A stretch of DNA of 64,000 bases. Source: Emiliania huxleyi CCMP1516. Taxonomy: Eukaryota > Haptophyta > Isochrysidales > Noelaerhabdaceae. The translations under genes and the position numbers were made by a program. Every line of letters starts with the position of its first letter. Position 1 is the stretch's first letter. Under the pieces are notes generated by a model. The model ran no database searches and had not been told where the DNA came from. It was given only the letters and a program-made list of their open reading frames with translations. This document shows positions 31,273 through 43,677 of the stretch, in pieces. The stretch covers positions 349,978 through 413,977 of the forward strand of contig NW_005201381.1 in NCBI RefSeq assembly GCF_000372725.1, written 5' to 3'.

Positions 31273-31505
31273 TAGGCTAATAGTTTGATAGTGCGTGGCT
31301 GAAAGTCCAAACTCCATATGTTGTGTGCTCTCGCCCCCACCTTGAGTGCAGAGTGATCGGAGGTGGTACCCACACATGCAGCGTGCTTAGTTTGCATGAG
31401 TTTCCATCATATGACCATGTCACCCCGATGCCAGGTAATTTTTCTTGCATTCTTGGCCTTCCTTTCTCGCAAAACAGCTTACAGACAGGACCATCACCTG
31501 CGCAC

Positions 31506-31874
31506 GCTCGAACTTTACCGGTATGGGAGTTTTTAGCTAATCAAACCCGACCCTCACTAATCAAAAAGTGGTATGGGGTACCACGTGCCTCACGGAAACC
31601 AAAGCGAGTCCGGAGTGCATTTTTGGCGGCGAAATCGGCGAAATCGGCAAAATGCCGGGTATTTGCGGGCATACCTGCAAAAACTCGGGCATTCCCGGGT
31701 AATACCCGCACTTTTGCATGGCTTCGCTTCCTGGGACCACACCCACAGCCGCTACCGCTAATCAACACTCCGCATACCACTTTCGCATATACCAGCACTA
31801 TACCATACCGTACCACCTCCAAACTTAATCAAAATATCACCAAATACCGGTCTCATGCCGGTAAAAGTTCGAGC
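31506..31874. mobile_element. Second inverted-repeat element with CCCGGG palindromes
   Basis: GCTCGAACTTTACCGGTATG at 31506 is matched inverted, with one insertion and a few changes, at 31851-31874. A second inner pair, AAGTGGTATGGGG near 31566 and its complement near 31767, is nested inside. The middle holds GCCGGGTATTTGCGGGCATA and CCCGGGTAATACCCGC. No coding capacity. Confidence 0.55.
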
Positions 31875-32597
31875 ACTGCGGGGGGGGCTGCACACAGCTG
31901 CCTTGCCTAATTGTACCTCCTCGTAGCGAACGAAGTGCGTCGCCGCACGCCGGCCGCGAGCCGCGGCGCGCGCGCCACTTGCTCGGCTTTCGTCGATGCT
32001 GCAGGCCGCAGAGGCCCCTCGACCTAGAGTAGGCGGGAAAGTGCGCCGGGGCGCGGGGCTCGACATCGCGCTACAAAGTACAAAAAGCGCGGTGGAACAC
32101 CTGTGTGTAACACTGGTGAGTGGTGTAACGTCCACTCGAAGAACGCGCGCTCAAAAACACGAGACCCAAGCACTTCATGGAGTCACAAGTGAAGGAGTGA
32201 CGGAGACGAGAGACGCTGGACGGATTTTGATACAGAGGTAAGGCGACACGCAAATTTCGACGACGTCACCGCGTCCATTGATCGGTACACGGAGAGGCGG
32301 GGTCATGCGGGGTGTGTGAATTTTCACCGGGATGACGGCTCACACAACTGCGCGGTGATACCGCACGGGCCGACTAGCTGCCACGGCGGCCCAAATTCTG
32401 GGCGGCCTTTGCATCGAGCGATCCCCAAGCAGCGCCGCAGGCGGGGTACAGCCGCGGACGCTCACGCCTGCAGGGAGGGCGCAGCCGAGTCGGAAGGCGC
32501 GGCGCGGGAGCTTGAAGCTTCTCGCCTTCCGTGCAACATGGGGCGCGCCGGCGCGCGATGCCTCGATTCGCACGCGTGCCCGCGCTACTGGCGCGGG
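31875..32597. other. Spacer 3' of the plastid-type gene
   Basis: No supported gene. The 3' UTR of the minus-strand gene ending at 32598 should be here. Confidence 0.4.
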
Positions 32598-32990
32598 CTA
32601 TGCCATATGTTTGCCATGCCATCTCTGTGCTATAGTGATTCGGGCAGCGGTCGCCTGGTCGGGGTTGGCGGCAAAGAGGATTGGCAGCAGCGGCACGAGC
32701 AGGACGATGAGGCCGGCGACGCCGATGACGGGCGCGTACGCGATCAGCCCCTTGTCCTTGTTCTGCGAGTCCACCTTCATCGCCGGCTCCACAGCCCACA
32801 CATTGGACTTTCCATCCTGGTCGACGGTCGCGCCGAGGCGGCCGGACGGCGGCGGCGGGGGAGCGTCCTCCATGCGGACAAAGCGGAGCGAGCGGCCGCC
32901 CGGCCGCACCGCGCTCGCGCTGCCACTGATCGTGAGCGACGCCGCCGGCGCGACGCAGAGAGCCAACAAGAGCGCGAGCAGCCGCGACAT
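32598..32990 (-). CDS. Plastid-type one-helix protein, 130 aa
   Basis: From ATG 32990: MSRLLALLLALCVAPAASLT is a signal peptide, followed by a Ser/Ala/Arg leader (SGSASAVRPGGRSLRF) typical of a bipartite plastid-targeting sequence. The mature part contains DGKSNVWAVEPAMKVD and one strong helix, VIGVAGLIVLLVPLLPILFA, followed by ANPDQ. Small thylakoid proteins of red-lineage algae have this plan (family knowledge); the exact subunit is not recognised. The residues after NPDQ (ATAARITIAQRW) may be read-through of a GC-donor intron (CAG|GCGACC), in which case a last exon lies further 3'. An upstream in-frame extension exists but starts before the signal peptide. Confidence 0.7.
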   Translation of the reverse strand: MSRLLALLLALCVAPAASLTISGSASAVRPGGRSLRFVRMEDAPPPPPSGRLGATVDQDGKSNVWAVEPAMKVDSQNKDKGLIAYAPVIGVAGLIVLLVPLLPILFAANPDQATAARITIAQRWHGKHMA

Positions 32991-34391
<1,401 letters not shown>

Positions 34392-36241
34392 ATGACGCCA
34401 AAGAGGCAGCGGTCGCTGACAGCTGACGAGCAAGGGACGACACCGGCATACCCGTGCGCGCGGGCCAACTCTGCCTCGGAGGCGTACTGCCAGTCGTGTG
34501 AGATGACGGCCGGGACGATCGCCTTTGGACACGCGGCGGGATGGGCCAACGCCACGGAGTCGGTTTACGCGAACACCCACGCCTGGGCAGGGGGTGGAGA
34601 GGACCCCCTCCGCCCGCCGAGATGCCGTCAACCGGGAGTGCTCCGCCGTCACAGCCGGCGATGAACCCTCGTGATGTCAGAGTACTCCTCTTCGCGCCGA
34701 GGAGGGACGACGTGGTCGGGACGGTGGGCACCGAGGCGCTACGGCGGCTGGCATTCGTGGCGGGTGGTACGGGGGGGCGAGGGTCAGGCGCACCGACCAG
34801 GTGGGCCCCTACGTGGTATGGGGGCGGGGTCCGGCGGACGTTGGCGTGGACTGCGCAGACGTGTTGCGGGGCGGTGGACTTCATGGCACCATGGAGAGTG
34901 GTGCGCTGGCAGCCCGACTCTCTGTCATTCCTACCTTTGTCAGACGAGGCCGTGGGGGGCGAGGAAGAGGCGAAAGATGCGGCAGCAACGCTGCAAGTGC
35001 TACACGAGCTTGCGGGAGAGGCCCCGGAGGAGGCCGTCCCCGACGGAGCGGTTCCGGCCGCCCTCCCCCGATTCCTGCGACTAGTGGGAATGGCGGAGGC
35101 GGAGATGGCGGGGGCGCTGCTCGGGATGGAGGGAGGCGCCCTGAGGATGGTGGCTCGGGTGGCCAAGCAGCGAGGCCTCGACAGGCCTCGACAGGCCTCG
35201 ACAGGCCTCGACAGGCCTCGACAGGCCTCGACAGGCCTCGACAGGCCTCGACAGGCCTCGACAGGCCTCGACAGGCCTCGACAGGCCTCGACAGGCCTCG
35301 ACAGGCCTCGACAGGCCTCGACAGGCCTCGACAGGCCTCGACAGGCCTCGACAGGCCTCGACAGGCCTCGACAGGCCTCGACAGGCCTCGACAGGCCTCG
35401 ACAGGCCTCGACAGGCCTCGACAGGCCTCGACAGGCCTCGACAGGCCTCGACAGGCCTCGACAGGCCTCGACAGGCCTCGACAGGCCTCGACAGGCCTCG
35501 ACAGGCCTCGACAGGCCTCGACAGGCCTCGACAGGCCTCGACAGGCCTCGACAGGCCTCGACAGGCCTCGACAGGCCTCGACAGGCCTCGACAGGCCTCG
35601 ACAGGCCTCGACAGGCCTCGACAGGCCTCGACAGGCCTCGACAGGCCTCGACAGGCCTCGACACCTCTATCCCTCGACAGCAGCTCGACACCCTCGACAC
35701 CGGGCCTCGACACCTCGACACCAGGGCTCAGGATAACCTGGGGGATCCGGAACCACCCCGCCGGAGGCTGGTGTACCCGGGAGGAGGAGCTGGGGGAGGG
35801 GAGTTGCCGCAATACGATAACGGACCCGCCGGCGAGCCCGAGGGCCGTGGCCGGAGGGCCCCGGGGGGGGCTTGGGGTCAGCTGTCGGAGGAGGCGAGAG
35901 GCGAGCTGACGCGGCCTATGCGAGTAGAGTCGGGACGTACGGACGAGCCGAGGACGATAGAGAGACCGCGGGGGCGGGCGCGAGTCCTCGACCGGAGTGA
36001 GCTGGCCCCGCTTCCCGGGGAGGAATGGCGTGGCGATCCAGTGCCGCCGCCCTCGCCCGAGGAGTCGGGCATGGGATCACCGTCGATGATGGCGACAGAA
36101 TCGGACAGAGGAGACGAGACGGGGGCGGAGCCGCGGCTGAAAAAGGCTAGGAGGGGAGGTCGGGCCCCGCGCCCGTCACACAATTATCGGGATGCGACCA
36201 GAAGGAAGGACCGAGAGGTGGGGGAAGACGTCCTGAGGTGA
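34392..36241 (+). pseudogene. Transposon-like ORF region interrupted by a 10-bp satellite
   Basis: A frame beginning MTPKRQRSLTADEQGTTPAY (34392) runs to 34664. A second, overlapping frame (34541-36241) carries NPRDVRVLLFAPRRDDVVGT and LSFLPLSDEAVGGEEEAKDA, then about 164 residues of GLDRPRQAST decapeptides, then a Pro/Arg-rich hydrophilic end (SMMATESDRGDETGAEPRLK). The non-repetitive parts look coding but change frame, so one indel separates them. No catalytic motif is present. Flanking sequence at 36332-36357 recurs inverted at 42637-42662, near another hydrophilic ORF, so a mobile-element origin is likely but unproven. Confidence 0.4.
35173..35663 (+). repeat. 10-bp satellite, about 49 perfect copies
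   Basis: Perfect tandem array of AGGCCTCGAC. Each unit contains two palindromes, AGGCCT and TCGA. No frame on either strand contains a stop, because three units make 30 bases. The array is followed by degenerate TCGACACC-type units to about 35725. Confidence 0.98.
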
Positions 36242-37454
36242 AAGTTGGGAGACCACGAAGAGGGGTCCGGAGTGGTGAGGCGCCGGGTGTGGGCGGGCGT
36301 CGAGTCCGTGTCGAGTGTTTACTAGCTCCGAGTAGAGGGGGCGTTCTGCTGCTAGGGGATAGAGCTGTTTAACATTAACTTTGGGCCTAACAGTTGCGCT
36401 ATTGTTGGCTGAAATCCTTAACGTTGTTCAAGTGTTCACCCCAGCCCATGCTGTTACTGTTTGTTACTGTTGTTACTGTTGTTCAGCGGCCAGCAAGCAG
36501 AACGGCAAAAAACCCGGGTAAAACCCGAAAATACCTGGGATTTCCCGGGTATTTTCGGGTATTACCCGCACTGGACGCTGGAGATCGTCGTGGGTCACTG
36601 CCAGGCCTTCCTTATTGTTGTTCAGCCGGCCTAACGTTAGCTACTGTTGTTGGGGAGCCCCACTGTTGTTCTGTTGTTACTGTCAACACTAGCAACACTG
36701 TTCCACCACACAGGGATTTTAAGGAGAGGGGTGTGGTGCGCTAGCCGTCGCCCACCCTTGGCGCTTGGGCGTCCGCCTCTTCCTATCTCTCTTCGCAGTC
36801 TCTCGCCGATTCTCGCTGCAACCTTCATGCCACCTCGCGGTCGTCCCACTCTCGTCGTTCTTTCCCTTGTCGCTTCTTCTTCTGTCGCGTCGCTCTCCTC
36901 TGCCTCGTTCTGCCGTTGGGAGAGCGCTAAAATAGTTAGAGGCTGCGCAGGCCGTCCCGTTTGCTGTTTGAAACGCCTGTTGCGCTGGCCGCTGCGCGCG
37001 CGCGCGCTGGCCGCTGCCGGGGCTCTGTCTCACTCTCACGTGCCGCAATATGTGTCACACACGGCGGCTTCTGCCACCTCTCGATTGGTTCTACTTTCTA
37101 CGCACACCTACCGGGGAAGGGGCGCTTGGGAGCCGGGGCGGGGGCGGGGGCGGGGGCGGGGGCGCGCAGCGCGGCGGCGCGCGCGCGGCGCGCGCAACAG
37201 AGGGTAGGGTGGGGAAGACGGCGAGGAGGGGGCGGCGGCGGCGGCGGCGGCGGCAGCGCGCGCGCGGCGCGCGCGACGGGGGGGCGGAGCAGCGACCGCT
37301 GGCGCGGCCGCTGCTCCGTCTGTGCCAGGGACGCGCGCTCTGCGCCGCTGCAGAGCGCGCGCGTCAGGGCAAGGGGCATGCGTGGCGGCGCGGGACGCGC
37401 GGCGGCGGCGGCGAGCAGCCTCCGTGGGCGGTGAGGCGGCCGGGCGAGGGCGAG
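36242..37454. repeat. Spacer with CCCGGGTA cluster and TTTC-family repeat copy
   Basis: 36505-36570 holds AACCCGGGTAAAACCCGAAA and CCCGGGTATTTTCGGGTATT. 36706-36910 is a minus-strand copy of the 18655-18846 repeat lacking its tail. 37135-37165 has five GGGGGCG-type runs able to form a G-quadruplex. No gene is supported. Confidence 0.7.
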
Positions 37455-37799
37455 GCGGGTGACGGGTCAAGGGAGCAGCCCACACCCGGCGTCGCTTTTT
37501 GAGCGACGCTGTGGTACGCTGCGCAGGGGCCGCAGGGCGGTCAGTTGTGGGGCGAGGCGGTGCCGGCCGCGGGCCGGGTGCAAGGCGCCGGCCTCGGCGC
37601 CGCCTCGGCGCGCCGCACGGGCCGCGGCGGGTGACGGGTCAAGGGAGCAGCCCACACCCGGCGTCGCTTTTTGAGCGACGCTGTGGTACGCCTGCGCAGG
37701 GGCCGCAGGGCGGTCAGTTGTGGGGCGAGGCGGTGCCGGCCGCGGGCCGGGTGCAAGGCGCCGGCCTCGGCGCCGCCTCGGCGCGCCGCACGGGCGCGG
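37455..37799 (+). repeat. 172-bp tandem duplication with hairpin
   Basis: Two nearly identical copies, starting at 37455 and 37627. Each contains GCGTCGCTTTTTGAGCGACG followed by C, an 8-bp stem with a 5-base loop. Differences are one inserted base and the last few positions. It lies just upstream of the ankyrin gene at 37964. Confidence 0.92.
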
Positions 37800-37963
37800 C
37801 GAGCCTCTGAGCGGGAGCCGAAGGTTTGCCTGTGGGAGGTGGGAGGTGGTGGGGGTGATTTGACTTTGCCTGCAGAGGCCGTCCCTAGCTGTGAACAGCA
37901 AAACGGGACAGTATTCTTTTTGACCCCTTTCCTCTCCTTGGTTTTGCCTCTCGATTCAGATCC

Positions 37964-40900
37964 ATGGCGCCTGAACGCGTGGCTAATGCGGCCTCCAGCT
38001 TTACCCTCCTCGCCGCGTCAGCCCGCGGCGAGCTCAGCGTGGTCGAGCAGCTCCTCGCCTCGGGGGCGCACGCCGACGCGGCCGACGCGGATGGCGACAC
38101 CGCTCTCATGTTCGCCGGCGGCGGAGGCCACGCTCAGATCGTGTCGGCGCTGTGCCGGGCGGGCGCGAGGGTGGACGCGGTCGACGCGCACGGCTTCACG
38201 GCGCTGATGTGGGCCGCGCAGGCGGGCAGTCTCGCCGCGGTGAGCGCGTTACTGTCCGCCGGAGCCGACGCGAGCGTCTCGCGGCCAAAGGATGGGTACT
38301 GCGCGCTGTCTGCCGCGGCGCGGCGTGGTCACCTGCACGTCGTGGCGCGGCTGCTGGCTGGCAAGGCGGACCCGAACGCGGCCGACGCGCACGGCGTGAC
38401 CGTGCTGCAGTGGGCGGCGCGCCGCGGCGCCGCACCGCTCGTGCATCGCGCACTCGACTGCGGAGGGGCGGTGGACGCGGCGGACGGGGAGGGCGTGACG
38501 GCTCTGTCCGCAGCGGCGCGCGGCGGGCACGCCAGTGTGGTGGAGGCGCTCCTCGCTCGCCGCGCCGACCCGGGCTCTGCCGATGCCAGCGGCGCCACAC
38601 CGCTTTTGTGGGCGTCACGGCGTGGTGGCGGCGCGGTGACGATGCTGCTTGGCGCGGGGGCGTCGGCGACGGTCGGCTGGCTCGGTCGGCGCGGGCCGGC
38701 TCTGCGGGTGATCGGACCCTGCTGACGCGCGTCGATGCGAGTAGGTTGCCGACCGGTGCGGCGTTACGCCGCTGCTCGCGGCGGCGGAGGGAGGCGGCCG
38801 TTGCCCAAAATCACAAACCACAAACCACTCTCCACCACACGCGCGCGCGCACACACGCACTGGGCTTGCACATCGTAATACCGCGGGGTTCCTGTCTTTC
38901 TAGACGTGGGGGCTCGGGGTTCCCTGGCTCTGGCCCCACCCCTCCTGCACGGAGGAAAGGACCGTCATGCCCCCGCCGCCGCGCGCCTTCCGACTCGGGC
39001 TCTGCACGCCTGCAGGCCACTGTGCGGCGGTCAGGGCGTTGCTCGCGGCCAAGGCGACCAGCGTTGGTTGTGTGACATCATCTCACATGGCTCTTGCACC
39101 AATGGTATGTGTGTGTGTGGTGATGGTGATGAGTATGCTTGCGGCGCAGGCGGGACCCGTCTCGACATGTCCAGGACACGTCCATGACATGTCCGAGACA
39201 TGTCCTGCAGGCGGACCCGTCTCGATCCGACTGCGACGGGCTGACGCCTCGGCTGGCGGCGGCGGCGCGGGGGCACGAGGCGGTTGTGGCGGTGCTGCTG
39301 GAGGCTGGCGCGTGCGGCGACGCGTCCGACTCGCTCGGGTACACGGCCGCCACTATCCGCGCCCCGTTTGCGGGCGATGCAAGCCGCGGTGGTGGCGATG
39401 CGGGTGGGCTCGGCGGCCTCCTGAGTGGTCGCTCAGCGGGCGGGTGGAGAGGGGACCAGGCGAAGGGCGCGGCGGCGGGCGCGGCGGTGGGCGCGGCGGC
39501 GGGGAGTGAGGCCCCCTTGCGCTTTCCACCGGAGGGGGGTGCGGGCGGCAGTGGCTACAACGCGGAGCCGCCGCGCGTGAGCATCGGCGCACCGCCTGCC
39601 GCCGACTCGAAGCCCTCCGCCGCACGCGCTGCTGGCGGCGGCGGAGGTGTGAACAGTCGAGACGCCGCCGGCCGCGCCGTCGGCCGCGCGCTGCTCGCTC
39701 CTCGCGCGGAGACGGCGCCGACGGCGGCGGAGCTCGACGAGGGTAAGGCGCCGCGCCGTAGAAGCTGAATACGTATTAATCATCCCAATTAGCGCCCGAG
39801 AGGGCACGTGTTCAGCCGTATTCGGCCGTACTCCGCTGTATTCACTGTATTCTTCTCCGTTGTATTCACGCGGTGCTCTGAACACACCGCACAATACCGT
39901 ATTCCCGCCCTGAGGTTGGTGTATTCAGCACGTAGGCGCCGCGCACGCCAGAGCGGTCCCCTCGCTCATCGCTGTCGGCGCCGCGACGCGGAGCAAGAGA
40001 GGAGCGCTGCTGCAGAGAGAGCGTCCCCTCACGCTTGCCTCGCCGTATGGCAGGCGTTGTCCCCGCGGCAAGAGGAGGCGATGCGAGAGGCGGAGGCGGA
40101 GGCGGTGGCGCAGAAGGCGGCCATGGACGCACTCAAGGCAGAGGCGGAGGCGAAGGCGAAGTCGTTCGCCGAAGACGCGTGGGAGAGGGCGACGGCCCAG
40201 CTCGCCGCGACGAGCTGTGGCCAAGGCGATCCTTCAGCACACGTTGCTGTGTGATCAGGCGAGGCGCAACTCGTCAGGCGCGTGGCAGCGCGCACGCGCG
40301 GCGAGCGAAGCGGAGGCGGCGGCGGCAGAGGCGGCGGCGGCGGCAGAGGCGGCGGCGGCGGCAGAGGCCGCCGCCGCGACGGCGGAGGCGGCGGAGGCGG
40401 AGGCGGCGGCGGAGGCGGCGGCGGCGGCGGAGATTGCGGCGGCGACTTCTCCGGCAGAGCTGGAGGGCGGCTCGGATGCGGAGGACGATGGGGAGCCGAA
40501 GTGGCTGCGCGCAGCGTCTCGCGCCATCCCTCCACAGCAGAGCGGGGCGTCGAAGGGCGGGGTGGGGCACCCCGCTGTCATCAACGTGCCGCCGGCTGGC
40601 CCGCCTCCGCCGCACCTCGGATGTGCGCGGCTTTCACATGCCCCGACGGCGAGCAGGTGCGCGTCGGCAGCAGCTCTTCGGGCGAGACGGCGCAAGAGCG
40701 GGGAGGGGAGCTGTGCTCCTCCCCCTCGTCTCCGTCGACGCCGAAATGGCTCAAGGCGGCGTCGCGCGACGCGTCGCGCCTCAGCGCGACGAGCCCGGCG
40801 AGGACAAAGCCCGTTTTCGACCTCCCCTCGGGGCTGGGTGACGGAGGGGGCGGAGGCGGCGGCGCTGGCAAGGGAGAGGCTGTGGGCGGCGGCGGCGCCA

Positions 40901-41593
40901 GAGGCGGGGTTGCCCTTCGCGCCGTTGCGCTGCGAAAGCGCGGCGCGGCGCGGCGCGCGAGCGCCGAAGCTTCCGCCGCCGCCGCCGCCGCCGCCGCTGT
41001 TGCCACACCTCCGCCGCCGCCGCCGCCGCCGCCATTTGCGCCACTGATCGACTTTGACGAGCCAGCTACGCCGCCGCTGATCGACTTTGGAGACTTCGCG
41101 CCTGTGGGCGACTCGCCACTCGGCAGCACCGGGCAGTACGCCGCGACGGTCAGCCCCCCCCCCCCCCCCCCCTCCCCCCTCCCCTCCACCCCCGAGTTGC
41201 CTACTGCTAGAGCCATCCCCCCTCGTTGTCGCACAGGACACATCCACCGACGCGTCCACGCACCCGTCCACGTCGCCATCGCGGTCGCGGGCCGGTGGCA
41301 CGGCGCCGGAGGAGCATCCGGAATTTGGAGCCGACTTCGGCGCCGACGCATTTGGCGGCGGCGGCTTCGGCGGCGGCGACGACGACGCGGACGGCGGCCC
41401 GGTCGTGGAGGACTTTTCGGCGGATGGCTTTGGCGGAGCGGGGTTCGGCCTAGGGGAAGGCGAGGACGAGGACGAGGTTGGGCTCGCAGAACTGCGCGCG
41501 AACTTGGCGGAGGTGGAGGATGCGCTATGCCACGAGCCCAACAACGCCGAGTGGATCGCCCTTCGCGACCAACTCCGCCAGCTCGTCCGATAA
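37964..41593 (+). CDS. Ankyrin-repeat / coiled-coil protein, nine exons
   Basis: Exons: 37964-38671, 38745-38793, 39016-39053, 39211-39742, 40073-40188, 40259-40561, 40657-40837, 40970-41148, 41237-41593; 820 aa with all phases matching. Residues 1 to about 310 are ankyrin repeats whose consensus runs through introns 1-3 (VADRCGVTPLLAAAEGGHCA, then AVRALLAAK, then ADPSRSDCDGLTPRLAAAAR), which fixes those joins. Then come a disordered Gly-rich region, a charged coiled coil (EEAMREAEAEAVAQKAAMDA), an Ala-rich helix, paired motifs EPKWLRAASR and TPKWLKAASRD, a LIDFGDF motif, an acidic Gly/Phe stretch (FGADFGADAFGGGGFGGG) and a final helix LAELRANLAEVEDALCHEPN, resembling the N-terminal helix of SPF30/SMN-related proteins (inference). 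Introns 2, 3 and 5 are GC-AG. Starts of exons 5 and 8 are the least certain. Probably a scaffold. Confidence 0.8.
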
Positions 41594-42277
41594 ATCTCTT
41601 TCCAGAGGTGGGAGCGTGTTGACTGTTGTGAAACGTATACTAAAACTTTACGGATTTCGCGCACGTGTCCTTGTTTCATGCCTGCCAAATCCCCGCGATG
41701 GTGGCAGGGGTTCTATACGCGACGCAAGTTCTGAGTTCAGGATACACCATACAGGAACGAGGAAAAGGCCCCGTGATGCGAGGATGGCCGAGGCCGATGC
41801 GGCTATATAGTGTATACACAGAATACTGCCGTACACGCAATACGGCCGGGCGGAGCTCTTGCCTCTCTCTTCCTTCCACACATGAGTCAGGAGAGGAGCG
41901 AGGAGCTGCCAGCGCTGGAGAGACGGCAAGAGATGCGGCGAAACCGAAAGGACTTGCCGGAGCGCGCCGGAGGAGGCCGTATGACTTTGGACCTTTGCGA
42001 GAGGTGGCGAGCGGAGCAAGAGCGGTGTAGGCGCGTCCACGCTGCGCAGCGGCTCTCCCGCCGCGAGCGCGACCACAGCCCCGCTCCGCGCTCGCCCTCG
42101 CCGCAACCCGCACAGCCGTAGCGCCGCAGCCCCCCCAACTCTCTCGCCGCTCTCCTAGTGTCGGGTAGTGAGGAGGGGTGAGGGGACGGATTGAAGATCC
42201 CTCCACACCAGTTCGTGCAGGGCGGGGACTCATGTCCCTAAATCCCATCTCGTCTCAGAGTTTGACCGTTTATTTAC
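41594..42277 (+). CDS. Small charged ORF (41882-42121) in an otherwise gene-free spacer
   Basis: ATG 41882 opens a 79-residue Arg/Glu-rich frame, MSQERSEELPALERRQEMRR, ending in SPAPRSPSPQPAQP. No domain. The rest of the interval shows nothing. It could be a short nuclear protein or chance. Confidence 0.3.
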
Positions 42278-42454
42278 ATGGCGACGTACAGCGACGACGA
42301 GGGGGACGACGAGAGAGACAAGAGCGCCTCGGCGGACGACGAGATGGCATTTATCGACGATGCGTTCTTCGAGCTTCCCGACGTGGCAACGGAGGAAGAG
42401 GCGGAGGGCGGGGGGGGCCAGAGTCACTTGGAGCACTTGGAGTGCAGTCATTAG
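42278..42454 (+). pseudogene. Truncated acidic ORF cut by a repeat
   Basis: 58 residues: MATYSDDEGDDERDKSASAD then DEMAFIDDAFFELPDV. The frame ends inside a repeat (CACTTGGAGTGCAGTCATTA) that is shared, inverted, with 33763-33832. The acidic start is of the kind seen at the N-terminus of transposase genes, so this looks like a 5' fragment of a mobile-element gene truncated by another insertion. Confidence 0.45.
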
Positions 42455-43272
42455 CCTCACATCCAGGGCCGGGGAGCTAAGAAGCGCACCCAGCGGGCCG
42501 CGGATGATCGGGATCGGGCTACGGGCTAGAGAGCCCTGACCCCTAGGGGGGGGTGCGCGTTTGCAGGGAGAGGGCCGTAAAGTAAACACGGGTCTCCGAG
42601 GGTTAGTTCCGTGTACCGGGGTTCCCCTTAACTGCAGAACGCCCCCTCTACTCGGAGCTAACGGACACACAACACTGTACTCCACGCACGTACACGGATA
42701 CCAGTCAGTACAGCCAGCAGAGTCAGGGGGGCGAGAGCGAGGGGAGCCAGAGCAGCCAGGGCAGCCCACGGGCGCCCAGGAAGAGCCAACGGAACCGAAT
42801 AGCCGCACGACGCTTCCTGGACCGACTCCGTTTCGAACTCCTACAAGGAGGCGGCGGCGGGGACGGATACAGACACCCCGAAGACGACAACGACGGCGAC
42901 GAAGATAGAGGGAGGAGCGAGGACGAGGAGATGCCCGACCGCACAACAGAGCCAGGACCGAGCGAGCAACCACCCGAAACGGGCCATCCAAACGAAGGCA
43001 GCCAGACAGAGGACGAATTTACAGTGATGGACGTAGACGAGGAACAGCCAGAGCACGAGGCGTCCCAGCCGCCGAGGAAGCAGGGGCGATTTGAGAATGA
43101 ACGTAGCGATTCAATGAGTCAGGGAGAGGGGGCGAGCCAAGAGCATCACGAGGGCGAGGAGCAGATGACGAAAGCGCAGAGAAAGCGGGAGCGCCAGAGC
43201 GGAAGGAGGGCCCGCCACGGAAGCCTAGAGATGATAGATTTCAGACGGAGACGCGCTGACCAACCGTACTAA
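42455..43272 (+). CDS. Hydrophilic ORF, transposon-like (ATG at 42931)
   Basis: An open frame from about 42727 to 43272; the first ATG is 42931, MPDRTTEPGPSEQPPETGHP, and the end reads SLEMIDFRRRRADQPY. Upstream in the same frame lie QSSQGSPRAPRKSQRNRIAA and RRFLDRLRFELLQ. It is almost free of hydrophobic residues. 42637-42662 is the inverse of 36332-36357, linking it to the 34.4-36.2 kb region. No enzyme motif is visible. Product unknown. Confidence 0.35.
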
Positions 43273-43677
43273 GCCGACAGAGGAAGGGGGCTCCGAAAGG
43301 CCGCGCATCCTCGCATGCCAGGCGAATAGGCAGGTCACAGACCTCCCCCTTCCCGATGAACGTGGTCCATGGTGGGTGTTCTGTTCATAACGCTATACTT
43401 ACTTGTACTTGTAACCACGATCGATGCGAGGACGCTCAAGTCCACACCAAACTCGGCCATTCCAACGGCCAGACCGCTCGCTTAAGGCTGATTGGCTAGA
43501 CGAGCGGTCTACCTCCAACGGTCTGGATCACGAGGGATGACATCCTGCCTCCCCGCTCCCGCGCACGCCGGTACATCTCAGACTCAGTCTCTACACTGCA
43601 GGACCAGCGGAGACAACTAAGACGCCCTGGTTTATTGCTGAGCGAGCAGGTACCTCCCCCTTGCTCAACTCATGCGG
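43273..43677. other. Spacer with inverted repeat
   Basis: AGACCGCTCG at 43471-43480 pairs with CGAGCGGTCT at 43501-43510. No gene is supported. Confidence 0.55.

Noticed and set aside
35173..35663. CRISPR-like array
   Set aside because: Units are contiguous 10-mers without spacers in a eukaryotic genome.
40255..41688. Long minus-strand reading frame opposite the ankyrin/coiled-coil gene
   Set aside because: It is the antisense of GCG/GCC-rich coding sequence, which rarely forms stops. The plus-strand exons have recognisable domains and consistent splicing.
42727..42860. bZIP basic region (KSQRNRIAARRFLDRLR)
   Set aside because: The Asn-x2-Ala-Ala part fits, but the required Ser/Cys-Arg positions are Phe-Leu and no leucine zipper follows.
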